The notes under the pieces were generated by a model. That model saw nothing but the letters and a program-made list of their open reading frames with translations. It was not told the origin of the DNA and searched no databases. Made by a program: the position numbers and the translations under genes. Positions 10,691 to 24,719 of a DNA stretch of 64,000 nucleotides are shown here, one piece after another. The DNA is taken from the NCBI GenBank assembly GCA_964023205.1, contig OZ026845.1:8752001-8816000 (forward strand). The letters run 5' to 3'. This stretch comes from Lutraria lutraria. Lineage: Eukaryota; Mollusca; Bivalvia; Venerida; Mactridae. Within the stretch, counting starts at the first letter, position 1; each line of letters begins with the position of its first letter.

Positions 10691-11731
10691 GCGTTTCTGT
10701 ATCAATATTGTAGTAAGTACATTGTACATGTACAGTACTTAGTCGATGTAGCAACTACCGAATTAGTTGTTGTTATTATGACCTTTCATACATTTAACGT
10801 GTGACTAATTGTTAAATTGCTTTAGCAGGTGTATAATTTAAGTCGGTATATTTTTACCATCTTACAAAAAACTGCTAATTTTTAGCAAACTTCGATAATT
10901 CAATAACTCGATACATATTTATTTTCTTAATACAGGTTTATATAAACGGGTCCAAAAACTTAAAATATAACCGTGGCTACTTTACGGTCACCCTGTGAAT
11001 ATAAATATATCTATTACAAATTAATAAATGAAGGCAGACAGTTTTATTGAGAAAACACCTGATGAAGGTGAGAAGCAGGAAGATAAAGTTGATTTATTTG
11101 TGTCACAACTGAGTATTAATAGATGATACATACTATAGGTAAAAGTATTTGTAAACAGTGGCAATTTAGTACTTGCAACTGCATGGGTTTTAGAAAATAT
11201 GAAGTGGAACCAGAATCAAATTGTATCAGGGACATAACTAACAGTCTTTTACCATATTTAGTTAAATCATTATTCTTGCTGTAAAATGTTTTTCCTTGAA
11301 TTTGCTTTTTAGCGACCGACTAAAGTTGTAAGTATATTTAAACTTATTGTTTTTGAATCGATGAATTTCTCAACCAGAACTCTATGACGATGTAAGATGA
11401 TTACGCTTTTTCATGTATGTATACTTGTTTGTGTTCTCCCATTGCCTTTTTCTTACTAATTCTGTATCTTGTTTGAAAAAATGTTATCAAATGTATATGT
11501 ATATCACCGTAAAGGTGGATATATGCGCTTGTAGGAAGCAATATCAGATTGGGGATTTTTTTTTCTGACAACGGCGGAATCAATTTAGCCCTTTTTAATT
11601 ACCACAACAGCCGAAATTATTGGGCCTAGCCCCGTCCTAGGACCTGTCATATATCTGTACAAGGATATTCCGAACAAAATCACTTTAACAAGGAAAGGGA
11701 ACCATAAACTGTTTAAGAGAACCAGTATATT

Positions 11732-11793
11732 ACAGTACGCGTTATCTCCCCTATGTTTAAAACCAGTCAACATTAAACAAGGGGAGTAACTGT
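11732..11793. repeat. Short hairpin of the TTATCTCCCCT repeat type
   Basis: ACAGTACGCGTTATCTCCCC at the left pairs imperfectly with GGGGAGTAACTGT at the right. The (A)CAAGGGGAG(A)TAAC word is one I associate with dispersed elements in bivalve DNA. Around it, 11585-11800 may be one small mobile element. Confidence 0.4.
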
Positions 11794-11799
11794 ATATGC

Positions 11800-14700
11800 A
11801 ATATTGGAGAACCAGTCACCTACATAGTTGTTTACAAAACATGGCGGCGATCAATTAGTTACATCCATTGTGAAAGGTGGTATTTTTTAGTACTTGCTAG
11901 ATAAAATTATTTTCCAATATATAAAATCCATGGTAACGGAAGATATTGAAAAGTGTCAACAAAGGAATAAATGTTTTAGTCGTTAAGTACGTAATTTAAA
12001 TTGATTTTGCAATATGTCAACAAATGTTGCGGTTGCCAAGAAAATCTAGTTCTCATTTTTCGCTTAGTTAATCACAGCTTGACCATTTCAAGTATTCGAA
12101 ATTGGTAAAATATAATTCATTTTGTCAATATGAATTATATTTGTTCATCAAGTACCTCTATAACAGACAAATTTCAATACAGTTGACTCAACTTGACTGT
12201 AAATAATATGCACAACCAATGGCAATGTCCATATTATAGAAGCTAACATATAGTTTCCCACTGTTGTTAATTAGATCTTGTTTTCACTATATGACAGATT
12301 TCAACAGATTTGTTTGAAAAAAGTTCAGATTGAAAAGAAATAGTTTTACTGATAGTGTCAATGAAATATTGAAATAATCATGTTTGATTACAAAGTATAT
12401 ATAAATGCCATACAGGTTCAAGACCACCAAATTCGGAAGTCCTCATCAATGCTCGATAATTTTATTTATTTTCATGTTTTTTTGTCAATCAGTAGTCAGC
12501 AACATATTGCTGCCGCAACAGTCTAGTATAAGAATTTGTATAAATAATGTATATATCACAGTACATTTTGCCTGACACAACAATCATGCATGTTAACCTT
12601 TGGGGGGGGGCAGGGATGAAAATAGCACACAGCGCATATGCAAGAAATCTTAGAGGTCCTGCAACTTAAACTACAGGGTTTTATATTGGCGATCACCACA
12701 CACTCAAACAAACATTATATTAGCATACAAAACGAACAGACAAACAAAATAACCGGAAAAAACCATTTCTGCAACAGTGTTAAGAATAAATGATTACATA
12801 ATTTGTTAAGAGTAGAAATAACAGTATTTACATTATAACCTAGTAAGCTACACATTAATTCAATGAAATACATTTTATCGTCATGTATGACACTCAGAAA
12901 GGATAAAAATTGTATCATTTAATATTGTTTTTAAAACAATATTTACAATTCTGTAGCTATAAAATCACTATCAATTGAAGTTATTGAACCTGACCTCTAC
13001 CTGTCTGTATTCTGCTATTCATCATACTGTCAAGCAATAAAAAGATGTCATTTGATCTACCCACATCTTGGCCTCAAAAATGCACATGGCATATTTTTAG
13101 AAGTAAACAAAATATCTCTTCGTTTTAAAAAGAATTAACCTAGCTTTATTCAGGATAAATTTCAAGTGCCAGGTACAAAAAATACCATATTTATTTTGAA
13201 AAATGTTTAAAAACTGTCCAGTTGTTGGATGCGAACCAGTAGATATAGACCGCATAACAATTCACTTGTGCAAGAAGTTTTGGCCCTTTTGGGTTGAATG
13301 ATGATGGACTGGTTCTATGTAAAATACGCTATTTTTTTGTTCCTAAAACCATGGTATGAAGTTTAGTTTCGATTGGTTTACTACAACTATTTTTAAGCCA
13401 TTCCGACACGTCAGCAACTGAAAAAATGCAATTCTAAAAGAGGGACCGATTAATATGTGCTTGTACACCCAAGTTTTTTTTTTAGCAATCTGTTTTCTGT
13501 TAAAAATTATCTGGAGCACTGAAATACATATTTTTTGCGAGTTTGGTAAGACATTTTTGTAGAATATGATATGAAACTGAAATTTTAAATTATTGCAAAT
13601 TAAACTTAAACATAAAAGTCACAAACGATCATTATAACATACATAGCCTATTTATCATGCATACAATCCTTGCAGAGTCACATCCTGAGCAGACAATTTA
13701 TCTTTCTGGCTACTAAAAGGGCTGTACAAGTTCATGATTAATATTCTGTGCAGCTGATATGTTCTTTCCCAGAAAGTCTGGAAACATTTCAAATTCTCAT
13801 CTTTGTTTTCCAAGAGGACTATGGATCAAACTGATTGATACACATAATAACATGATGCTCCCCATAAGCCGGAATGGCTGGTAAGGCAAAACATACAGTT
13901 TTGTCTTTCGATGAAAAGTACAAATCACAAATATGTTATTGTGTTTACATGTTTTTCTTGCTGACTACTTTTTTATGCCATTTTTGGATCCGATGTTCGA
14001 CCACCTTCCCCAGCTAAAAAAGTATAATATTTTTCCCCACTGAGAAAAAGATTTCCCCCAAGTAAAAAAAATATATATATTCATGAAGCCACCTAGTGGA
14101 AGTTAGTTAGTCTTCAAAAATTTCTCAATTTGGTGTTTCACAATGCAAATTTCCTGATACCTCAGTGATTTTTTCCCAAAATTTTCTCCCTATCCTTGCA
14201 TGTTATAAGGGAAAATTAAGTGCAACAAATTTTAAAATGGGAAATATATAATAACATTCATTTTCCATGTAATATGTGATTATTTAGTTGTTTAAATCAT
14301 AAATATCAATATTTTCTACTTTATCATGGAATAACACGATGAATTATAAGGTTATTTTATTCATGATTCCAAGGAATACTTTAACTGTCATGGTAAAATT
14401 TAGTAAGAATAGAATCTAAAGCAGAAATATAATGATAATGAAATACATTTAAAATGAATATATATATAAATTATTATAATAAATAAATAAACAATGGCAT
14501 AAAAACAGCAGTCATGTGCTGTAATCTTTTCCAATTGATAAACTTAACCTTTTCCTTATATTGAAGTCATTTTAACAAAAATTTCTCCTTGGCAGCTGCC
14601 CATGTGTTAAAAAGTAGTGATATTGTCATGACTGTTGTTCAGAAATCAAAAGATTTCTTTAACAAAATTCATATTTTCTAAATTGAAGTTCAAAGCATTG

Positions 14701-14903
14701 AATAGATACTATAAAAACAGGGCCTTACTAGCAGATCCTTCCATAGATAAAAATACATGATGCAACTACTTGAATTTCTGAAATATCCCATTTTGTTTGT
14801 TAAGATATACAAACTGTTGGATGCTCTATGTAGTTTTATTGTAACTGAACAAACTAATGTATGTTTTGGTTGAGAATCTGATTTCAAACTGACACCTGTT
14901 TGT
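11800..14903. other. Noncoding; may include the 3' UTR of the minus-strand FAM81 gene
   Basis: AT-rich, no coding support. A TTTATT word at 14356-14361 (AATAAA on the minus strand) lies about 540 bp beyond the stop codon of the FAM81 gene and is a candidate polyadenylation signal. A poly-G run lies near 12602-12610. Confidence 0.4.
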
Positions 14904-17900
14904 TCACCAGCCATCAGACTGCTGTTTATTTTTAAAGATGACAGTAGTTCCAACAGGTTGATGACCTGGCATTTCCATGTACAGTGCTTTCTTTACTTGT
15001 CCTATCTCTTTATTCATATGGTTACCAAGTATTTGTCTACGTCCTTCAACTACATGTTTCATATTGGTAATGCTCTCTTGCAGTTCAGTGAAACCAGTAC
15101 GGAATTCCCTTTTAGCTTTTGCTAGTTCTGCATCGTTGTACTGCAAGGACTCTTGTAAGGTTGCAATCACCTGACTCTCAACATTCTGTACAAAAATAGT
15201 GACATGTTTGTTGAAGATGTAATGAGTCAGAATGCTAAATACATATGTTTCAGTTTGATAAAAAATGTCTTACAAGTCTTATGGAGGTGCATGTCCACTT
15301 TCGTATTCAAATTCCTTATGTTGTTAAGATACTCATGTTATAGAATTAGCATCAGTGATGTAATTAATAATAAATTCCATACATTTTTAGGCTTTAATCA
15401 AAATATGTATTAAATTGTTACCTGTGTATACAAGACATACCTGTGAGTACCCACAGAGGCATACAAATAGATACTTACATGTTGTATATCCTGAAGTGCC
15501 TTTTTGTCAAATGCTTGCCTATCTTCTAATTTGTTCAAACGAGACAACATTGACATCATATGATTCTGTATCTGTTTGTCAATTTGTCCCTGAAATGTAG
15601 TGCAGTGTTCGTTTGTGTTAGATTGAACCTGTTTATTTACAGAACTTCAACTTAGTGTTGAGCTGTAGTCAGTTTATCTAGCAATGTTCAGAGATTATCT
15701 ACCAGCTTTTATAAAAACATGCTTCTCTTGCAGTAACTGACAACTTTCACTTGCCATGTGAATCAGTGTCAGAGAACAAAAGACTTCCATTCAGAGTTGT
15801 CATAACTTGAATGGAAATATGAGTCTCTCTAATTTTGGACTCATGATCTTTATTATTGTCTGTCCTGTTCTTTGTATTTGACTAATTGAGCTACACAGCT
15901 ATTAAAGAGTTATCTGAAATGCTTCTAGTATTGAAAATTTAGAAAACATACTGTTATTACATTGGTCAACATTTGACAGCTTAATGTTTTTCTTTGTGAT
16001 ACTTATTGTTATAACTGAGATCTAAAATATCCTGATCTATCAGTTAGCTTCTTCTTGAGATCAAATACTTGAAATACCGGTAATGATTATTAATACCAAC
16101 CATCATATCTCCCCAGCCTCCTGTAGCTTTATCAATCATTGCCTTGAACTTAGCTTCCATTCTTTCCATATGGTGATTGATACCATCTCTATTACCGTCC
16201 ATGGTATCTTGAAGTTCTGCCATAAGTGCTCTGTGCTTATTGTCTAACATATCAAACCTGTGGTTTGTTTCACTTCGTAACCTGTTCAGATCTGATCTTT
16301 GCTCTGTATTTTGTCTTTCAAGTTCACCGGTCATAGAAATTGCCTGTTATTTGAAACAACATTACATCTGTTAGAAGGCTGACCATAATGACAGAATGAA
16401 TTCCACTATATGATCATATTTTCAGACAAACTCTGTCATTGCTATTTGTTTAGTCATATTGTTATAAAATAACTTGCCATAAATCAAAAGTTTGTGGCGT
16501 CAATACAATTTTCACACATGTTTACAATTATGTCAAATTTTGGTGCCAATTAACCTTTTTCCGACATGTTCACATTGTTTGACGGTATTTTAAACTTGCC
16601 CAAATATCCAAACTCATCTAATGTTATGCACTGATGTCACTTCAACAAGATTTTACTGGATCACATGTTGAAAAATAAATTGATTAGATAACTGGCATAG
16701 ATATGTTTCAGCCAGTTTAAATCTAGTTGACTTAGAAAAAATGTTAGCCATAAATGTTCCCTTTATGTCAACACCTTGAAATACCATGAATTAGGGTTGT
16801 ATGGATTTGATATGTACTAAAACTTGTATTTACAAAATCAGATCATATCCAAATATTATGCATTTTACTGTAAAATTGTTCTGTCCTTGACACCAATACA
16901 TGTATCTACCAAGTAACATATGAAACCTTTGAGATCCTTCCTAGTTACATATTTCACTCATATAAGGATGTTTGTGACAATAAAAATCCTTTTAATCCAT
17001 TTTTCAAATTTATTGGAAGTGCAAGCAGCATATGTGTAGTAATTGATTCTTAATTATAACATTTTATCATTTAACCGAGTACTTATTATTTACTGATGGA
17101 TATATGTTCGAAAGTATAAGCATTTGATAGGCATATGATAGTTTCATTAGTAATTTATGATAAAATGGTATCAAAGGTGTTGTGACCTTGTCAATAAAAT
17201 TATCTTGGTAGTAATGGAATGCATGTCCTAATAGAAAAGTCTCATGTATTGACTGAGACTGTTCTAACTGTCTGTGAACTCACTTTAAGTTTAGTAAATA
17301 TATAAAATTGACTGATAGACCATTTTTTACCTCTGCTTCAAGTCGATGTATATCAGCTAGTAGTTTTTCCCTCATTGACTGTATGAGCCCTTCAAGTCGT
17401 CGTATTTCATCCATCACCATCCCAATGTCTTTAGAATGTTTGTTGATGGCGCCATCACATCGTAAAATGCGTCCTCTTAAGTCTTGTAACATGGCAACAT
17501 GATGGACCTCTAATTTATTCACTGCTTTGTTTGTTCCCATCACAGCAATGTCTCGACCCCTCAGTTCAGCCATGATACCCTAATCATTGATTAATGGTTA
17601 TAAATTAATAACGCACACATACATTTAAGAAAATGTTTCCATATACTATTTTGCTTTAAAAGGATGCATTTGATAATATTTGTTTGAATACATGTAATAC
17701 TTAAACAGTTTGCTATGGATTTATCAAGTCGAAAATCTGTTAATTAGTTTATGCAGATTCTGTATGAAAATATTTAGCTGTCATACTGAAGGACACAACT
17801 TACCTCAATGTCCGAATTAAGTCTTTGTGTAAAGCTGACAATGTACCTTATATGTTGTCCAAACAGTTCTCTAGTCTGATCATCCCATTCAGATTGCTGA

Positions 17901-20242
17901 AGTACAGGAGTACATTCTGTATGAACTCAAATAATTCAGTTAATCAAATGTAAATTAATTAAATCATAAACACCAGTCCTTTTAAATCATGTTATTTTAC
18001 ATATTGGCATGCTCATACAGGGCCTTTTTTCAAAAATTGGCAAGGGGCCTTATCCTTCCATTTTTGGAAATTTTAGTGTGATTTTCATCTAAATTGGGCA
18101 AAGGTTGTAGACATCCAAGTTAGAATTTGTTCTACAGTGTTATCAATTGTCAGTTTTTTATAATAAACAATTATGTAACAATTTAATAAATGATGCTAAA
18201 TAACGTGAATTTTACTAACGGAATATGAGAAATAATTAAGGGAGTATCATATTTCATCAAATTGGGATTTTGAGCATTGTATTTTGGAGAATTTCTTTTT
18301 CTGAATTGGGAAAAATAGCCTTTTTGCAACTGGGAAGTTACAGAATTTTGGCCTCTGTTATAGAAGGAAAAAAGGCCTTGTAGATGTACCTGTAGGTGTG
18401 ATAGATTAGCTATCATGTTATCTTTATTACGTAGAACTTGTTGCATTAGAGCTGCATTCAGTGAGTTATTTTGGTTCTTTAGATGATTGGCGATCTCATC
18501 TTGACGTGCTGATACTTGCATCTGATGACTCATCAGTTGATCCTGAAGTTAGATTTAAATATGTCAAACATAAAACTATCTGAATAGCTGAGTCTAAATA
18601 GATATTACGTTCATCTTGTTTTTCTCATTACCCATAGCGGGATTAAATCTGTTTATACATAAACCTATGTAAATATTTTGTTTCATTTTATTACCCATGC
18701 AATATGTCTGTTACATATCAGGCAAAAATAAATGAATTGTTCTGTTCTGTTTGAATAGCTGACTCAACCAAATTGACCTCTAAGTCAGGCATTGACAGAA
18801 TTTTTTTGTCTTTCATGATAATTTTCTGACTTGTTCACCAGAGCAGGAAGTGCTCCAAGTGAGTCATTAGGATCAGTCAGTCAATGTCCTCACTTATTTA
18901 ATACTCAATTTAGAGGTGGCATCTGATTGGATTTTCATCAAACTTTGTCAGAATGATTGTCTCAATGATACATGTATTTTCAGTTCAAACATGGGTCATC
19001 TGGGACCAAAAACTAGGTCACCAGGTCAAATTTCAGGAATACCTTGATATCACTGTACACATAAATAGATACAATATTCTTCATAAAGTCTTGATGATTT
19101 CTAGGTCAGTGTTATGAAAGCAGTTGCAATGATAAGATAAAAGCTGCAGTCTTTACTCAGGAGAGCAAGTAACGGGCCATTATGGCTCTCTTGTTACTAA
19201 ACTTTGCATAGGATATAAAATAACGGTAACCATAAGATGAAAAGTAATGTTTAACTTAATATAAAAGCTTTAAAAGTACATGCATGTCTGGATATCATTA
19301 ATCTGAAAAAATAAATATATGAGTCAATTTCAAAATTCCCAGGTTTTCTTTCCCAGTGGACACGATGTACTGTTTATGTTTAACATTTGCCGAGCATTTC
19401 TGAAATCTTCGTAATCATGATTGTACTTGTTTATGTGTGCTATCCATCCATTGGTTATCGGAAAACTCATGGAAAATTTACGGGAATCTCTGTATCACTG
19501 ACGAAGCATCATTTAGTAAACAATTTAGTTTGAAATGTAAAATTTCTTTAAGGATTATTTTGTAATGGTAGAAGTATACTCATGTTTTAACATGTCATTC
19601 TGTTTTATACATGGGACCATTTTACAATCTGTACCACAGATTTGCGATTATCAAAGGATTACACCATTCCTGTTCATGTAGCTCATTGTGACTTTAAATG
19701 CAAAATGTATGGAATATTTGGCCAATAATTCATGCTTGGAGGTAATTTGCATTTTTAAGGAAAGTAACAAAACATAACCCACATTGCTGATATGATCTGC
19801 AGTAACACTTAGATATATCTTTGGTGTAACAGTCCTTTGCTTCTGTCCCTATCAAAGTTGACGCCCAGGGGAGATTTGTCATACATTCTAAAAGCCAAAA
19901 TCAACAAAGTCGGGATAAAAATTAAATCGGCAAAACACATGCAAATTTGAAATGGGCTCATATATTATTGTATTGAAAATTATCATCAGTTACCTGTCTG
20001 GTTACCAAGTCATCTATTCTTGGATCACTTCTCTCTATGACTGTATGTTGTGGCGGTGCTTGTTGAACTGGTGACCTTTGAACTCTCGGCGATGCTTCGG
20101 GTGGCGTTGAAGGTAGTTCATATCTTTTTGGGTCTCCGACTTGTATTGCTGTGAAATCTTGTTTCATGCGTCTTCTTGGACCTTGTGCATATGTTGGTGG
20201 ATTTTGTGGGAACACCGAACTGTTAGTTGTACGATAACTCAT
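14904..20242 (-). CDS. FAM81-family coiled-coil protein, minus-strand copy
   Basis: Seven coding exons, all introns phase 0: 19994-20242, 18390-18542, 17804-17896, 17331-17579, 16101-16343, 15479-15589, 14904-15185, giving 459 aa. Residues 1-75 are Pro/Gln-rich and probably disordered; the rest is heptad-rich coiled coil. Family signatures are the RLNSDIE end of exon 3, GTNKAV...DLRGRILRCD in exon 4 and GFTELQESITNMK in the last exon, matching vertebrate FAM81A/B as I recall them. Vertebrate FAM81A is a postsynaptic scaffold protein and FAM81B is linked to testis and cilia; which role applies is unknown. Exon 5 must end at a poor GTTGGT donor to keep phase. An acceptor (CTCTTAG, 20253-20254) just before the ATG implies a noncoding 5' exon upstream. 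The last exon carries a tail longer than in the plus-strand copy. Confidence 0.82.
18780..18850. repeat. Dispersed GTCTTTCA-tail repeat fragment, copy 1
   Basis: GTCAGGCATTGACAGAATTT followed by TTTTGTCTTTCATG closely matches a stretch near 61090-61121. It lies in an intron of the minus-strand FAM81 gene. Confidence 0.4.
18895..19195. repeat. Bivalve-type interspersed repeat in an intron
   Basis: Contains GGTCACCAGGTCAAATTTC and ends in CAGGAGAGCAAGTAACGGGC and CATTATGGCTCTCTTGT. This resembles a very common interspersed repeat of bivalves. It sits in the first coding intron of the minus-strand FAM81 gene. Confidence 0.45.
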
Positions 20243-20395
20243 TGTTGTCTGTCTAAGAGAAAATATAAAGTGTGGTTTTGTATATACAGGTTATGTGTTA
20301 AAATAAATAAAAGAGTACATACCGGTATGTCAGTATGCTGTTATAAGTTTAGTGTTTAGGATTGACATTGAATAGATGTGTTATGATCTGTGGTA

Positions 20396-20449
20396 TAATG
20401 TGATTTTATTAACCTGTCGAAGCTGAATAATTATACAGTCGCTGAATGT
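20396..20449. repeat. Shared 50-bp motif between the FAM81 genes, copy 1
   Basis: TAATGTGATTTTATTAACCT and AAGCTGAATAATTA recur at 25701-25752 with few changes and in the same orientation. Both copies lie in the 6.7-kb space between the two divergent FAM81 starts. Either a small dispersed repeat or a kept regulatory piece. Confidence 0.5.
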
Positions 20450-23220
20450 CCAGTTGTTACCAGTCTAATACAATCATTACATGCTTATCTTCCAATTTCT
20501 TGTCGACTGATACATTGTAATTATAGTTTTATCTGCTAGTGCAGACTGTTCATATGTCCATTGGGTACTGTGATAAACTTCCAGTTTGTAAAAAATATTG
20601 TTAAACCATGTGTTAATGCACAATATGTAGTGTACTTCATGTTAAATTGCCTTACAAATTGGTTCTTATGATGAAAAGATGCATTATTTACAGATGGAAA
20701 TTCATGAAGAAAACTTTATATTAATCAGATCCTTTCTTTATGTACATTCCAAAACTTGTACATCTTATAGTTGGCTAAAACTTGCACAAATCCAAGATAT
20801 AAGAGTCATTTTGGAACAAGAAATTTGATAATGAATATTTGTATTTACTTGTGAAACATTTCAATGTGTTGAATATGAATAATTCATTATTGTTTGTTTA
20901 TCTAGCATTAATCAAATATACAATTATATTATCTGTGAAATCTAGTTTGTATGATTTGCTTTTTATGTTGAAGGAAACCCAGTGCTTCTATGATTTCAGA
21001 AAATCACTACAGGGAAGTCCATATACTTATGTACACATTATATAGACATACTAATTGAAATTTTTAATAGCCTCTGGCAAATATTTTTAAATAAGGAGAG
21101 CATTGAAGACCTTTCGAAAGAAACAGGATTCAGAAGATTCAATGAGTGTATATCTTGCCAGTTTAGATCTTTACTATTTATATATCAGTGCATGGGTATT
21201 TTTTATAAAGCATTAACAGAGAAAAATGAAAGTTTAGCATTTTAAACATGGCACATGTTTTCCCCATTGATATGCATGCTATACAAACTCACACAAATGT
21301 ACATAATGTTTTTGTCAGTATATATTACTTATATCAAATGATTCTCAAAAGTTTTTGTCTGAAAATAAAAGATGGAACAGTGCTATTAACAATATAATGT
21401 ATGTCAGTACAAAAGATGTAACTCAAACCCTGTATGCTTTTTCTTTTCTTTTTTGTCTCCATTGTCATTTCCTAATGTACTCTGCTTAAATTCCAATTGA
21501 CTTTTGAGAGAGTGTTTGACATGTTAAAATGTTCAGGTGTAGTTATGTTAAATTTGAATATTAATACTTTTATTGTAGTATTTTATTACTATGATCAATA
21601 GTGTACAAAGATGTTAAATTTATTTCCCAAAGTAAGTTTAGAAATATTATATGTAGTAAATTGAATTTTATCTAATTTACATGTCATTATCAAACAGACT
21701 CTTTTGGTTAACTGCATTAAATATTTAAAATTAATTTAATTTTTAAAATAAACTTTAATTCATAATTATGGTTCAATTTATAAAATAAGATACCTATTTA
21801 TCTTAAACGCTGGAAATATCTTATTCTTATTTTTGCTAGCATATTTATTATATTTAATGTAATATAATAGCAAATTAATACCTTAAGATAGAATGATTGT
21901 TAATCCTGTATCCAAAGCTGAAAGTCCCAATCAGTTTTGATTTATCAAATCATTCAACAATCAAATGATTTTTTTTTCAAATTGAAATAATCCACATTAT
22001 GTTTATCTTTGAATTCTTCACTTTTTTTCCATTCGATACATTAAACTTTTTCTCAAAGATATATATATCTCAATATCAAGTTATTTATCTTACCTTTGTA
22101 ATAATAAACAAATAATCTCTAGCTTTCATCCAATGCACTATTAGATTTAAAATCAATATTTGTTAATTCCAATTACCATCAATCCCATTTCAAAGACTAT
22201 TTAACTATATATGTTTGTATGAATTTATAGATGTTTACTGTGAGTTGTCTTGAGAACTCCTTATATCATTCATGCTACTCTAACTCTATTCAACCGCTTT
22301 CAATCATTCTATCTCTATTTAGGCATAAATTACCAGGATCACCAAATTTCCACATTTTTATTTAATGATTTACTGTAAAGCTCTCGGATTATGTGATAAA
22401 ATTGTTTGAAATTAATTTTAGAATAGATGCATGGTCAGGTTAAGATTCAAAGTTTAGATATGATGTGCCATGTATTATTAGATGATTGATAAGGTGCTCG
22501 TATGTTTTATTATTTGTTAAATGATAATGTTGAAGGTGTAGATATATATGGTTTATAACTAGATAGCTTATATTATTTTGTATTTCTACATAAGTTATGT
22601 AAGTTTTTCATGATTTAATTTATTATTTTAATTACATTTAATTAAAAATACATCCAATTACACATTACTTTCAATTACTTGGCTAATTGTAATTAAATTG
22701 CAATTAATTACAATTACAAATCCAATTACCCCAAGTCTGTACATAACTCATATTGTGTAGATATAATGTATCATTAGATACATAATTATTAAGTCTACAG
22801 CTTCATATGTAAATCTGTTGTCAAATGATTGCCATGTATACAGCCATGATCTAGATAATCACTCCATTTTGTTTTCTTTTGTATCAAATTATACACATAG
22901 TGTTTGTTTTTTGGGGGACTGATTCGGGGCTGAAACCCGTAGGATAGATCTTGGTCTGTAACCATCATGGGTATAACCTATTTAGATATTGTTCACCCTT
23001 TCCCACTCAAGATACAATTTCTTTTCCCATCGAAGGGCCTGAGGTCACCTTCCCCGAATGGTGGATAAAAAACACTGACTCAAGTGGACAGACTACCATA
23101 TTCCATAACAATTCATATGAGTCAGGAGACCAATGCTGGAATGCCATTATAGAGCTGTTTAATCTTGATATTTAGCTAAATAATAACTGATGGTAAATTA
23201 CCTTGTCCAAGTTTTAACAT
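20450..23220. other. Intergenic between FAM81 copies; AT-rich
   Basis: No gene supported. A patch at about 22615-22730 is dense in AATTAC / GTAATTAAATTGCAATTAAT words and is probably a simple-type interspersed repeat. A GC-richer patch at 22905-23175 has an open frame but no recognisable domain. Confidence 0.45.
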
Positions 23221-23221
23221 A

Positions 23222-23368
23222 CGGTCAAACCTGTACACAAAGACCACCCTTGAAAAAGACATAATATGGCCTTTATTGACAGGTGGCCTTTATTTGAAGT
23301 CAATTTGTTGTAAATATTCAATGACGGTGGCCTTTATTCGGAGGTGGCTGCTAACACAGGTTTGACTG
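23222..23368. mobile_element. MITE with CAGTCAAACCTG ends, copy 1
   Basis: Starts CGGTCAAACCTG and ends CAGGTTTGACTG, flanked by TA on both sides (23220-23221, 23369-23370). The inside has the GGCCTTTATT / AAGACCACC words seen in the other copies. TA target sites point to a Tc1/mariner or pogo-type parent (inference). Confidence 0.75.
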
Positions 23369-23989
23369 TACAATCTGTGACCTTCCAGGTGAGATAACAT
23401 CCTTACTATAATTTATACCACAACAAAATCATCCAGTTTACGGTACTGTACAGGACTATAGGTATTCAATTCATCAATAGAATATTGAACCGTTTGAAAT
23501 TGATATTTCTAAATGAATGCATCAGTAAATAGAGTCTTTTTACCTTTCAGATATTAATCCTTATTTTAATACATTTAATAGGAGTCTGTAGTAACATTAA
23601 ATGCACATCTACAATGTAGGTAATGAAATTACAGATATTAATTTACATTTTTTTATCTGATTGAATCAATAAAGTATATCAATGTCTTGTTGCCTGTATA
23701 TAAATCACTTTTGAATCAGTGATAAATCTACGCTGATGATATTTCTTTTATTATTTGATACATTGAAGATCATTGATTTTCTTAACCCCTTAGAAAAGTT
23801 CAAATGTTATATAATATACCTGTTCCCTGTAAAAAGTGATATTTTACATCTTCATAGACTTCTTTGTTGTAAATGGGGTTACACTAGAAATAGATTACAT
23901 GTTTATGCTTGTATTAAGCCTAAAAATTGTTTGTTTCTGGGTACATGCTCATTAAAAATAGGGTAGGTATGTCAGGAATTTTAATACCC

Positions 23990-24240
23990 TCGAATCGATA
24001 GATCGAGGATATATCGTTTTTGGCCTGCCTGTATCAAGCTATAACCTTGTCTATAAAATCTAAAAGTTTCCATTCCACCTACAAGTCATCAAACTTCATA
24101 ATAATGTTGGTTCCTCATGAGAACCTCTACTTGGACCTATGCATTTTCAGGTCAGTAGGTCAAAGGTCAAGGTCACCCTGAGGGGCAATGTGTTTTAAAA
24201 ACACATCTTGTTTATATTTATTTTGGCTCTTGTAAAGCCT
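23990..24240. repeat. Bivalve-type interspersed repeat
   Basis: Contains GGTCAAAGGTCAAGGTCACC and GAGGGGCAATGTG followed by a short ACAC tail. The GGTCAAGGTCA word is typical of a widespread family of marine-mollusc repeats as I recall it. Confidence 0.4.
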
Positions 24241-24308
24241 CTGGAAATGTAGAAAAAGTGAGAAAGTGGATTACTGTTTCTCAGGCCTACAGGTAATTAA
24301 AATCTACC

Positions 24309-24553
24309 CGCCTCCATGGTCGAGTGATTAAGGTCGCTGACTTCAAATCACTGTTACCCCTCACTGATAGAGGGTCGTGGGTTTGAGCCCCGCTACCGAC
24401 CATGGCTTTTTATGTGAGAAAGTTGGCAGTTGCTTACGGAGGATGGGAGTCTAGTACTGGTTATTCCCTGTAGCGATGCTTAGGAGTACTGTCCGTCTCA
24501 TATGACTCTGACTTTTAAAAAGGGGCGTCAAACTCTATTTAAACAAACAAAAT
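24309..24553 (+). mobile_element. tRNA-Ser-like SINE, family A, full copy
   Basis: The head resembles a serine tRNA: an A box near TGGTCGAGTGATTAAG (24317-24332), ACTTCAAATC in the anticodon-arm region, a long variable arm and a B box GGGTTTGAGCC (24379-24389). A tRNA-unrelated body follows (GAGGATGGGAGTCTAGTACT), ending in TTTAAACAAACAAA. Two more copies lie at 36523-36720 and 37546-37762. Confidence 0.8.
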
Positions 24554-24641
24554 TAAAATCAAGGGTCGCCAGGAAAAATTAGGGTAGGTAAAGTAACTAG
24601 AAACAAACAATGTTTTAAGCCTTATTATATGAACTCATATT

Positions 24642-24719
24642 TCGAGGGTTCAGCGCAACACTGTCGTAACTTGTTCTTATTTCAATATGAGTTACAACAC
24701 TGTTGCGCTGAACCCTCGA
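24642..24719. mobile_element. Hairpin mini-element with GGGTTCAGCGCA arms
   Basis: TCGAGGGTTCAGCGCAACA (left arm, to about 24670) faces its near-perfect complement (right arm 24691-24719) across a 20-bp loop. The arm word is close to that of the hairpin at 36747-36834. Confidence 0.6.

Noticed and set aside
11840..11860. AAACATGGCGGCGATC as a transcription start or start codon
   Set aside because: The frame stops after a few codons and no downstream exon was found.
22951..23175. 74-codon plus-strand frame with a coding-like feel
   Set aside because: No recognisable domain or flanking splice partner. Parts read like an interspersed repeat.
24309..24395. Functional tRNA-Ser gene
   Set aside because: A and B boxes are present, but the acceptor arm is not closed and a SINE body with shared tail follows; two other copies confirm a SINE.
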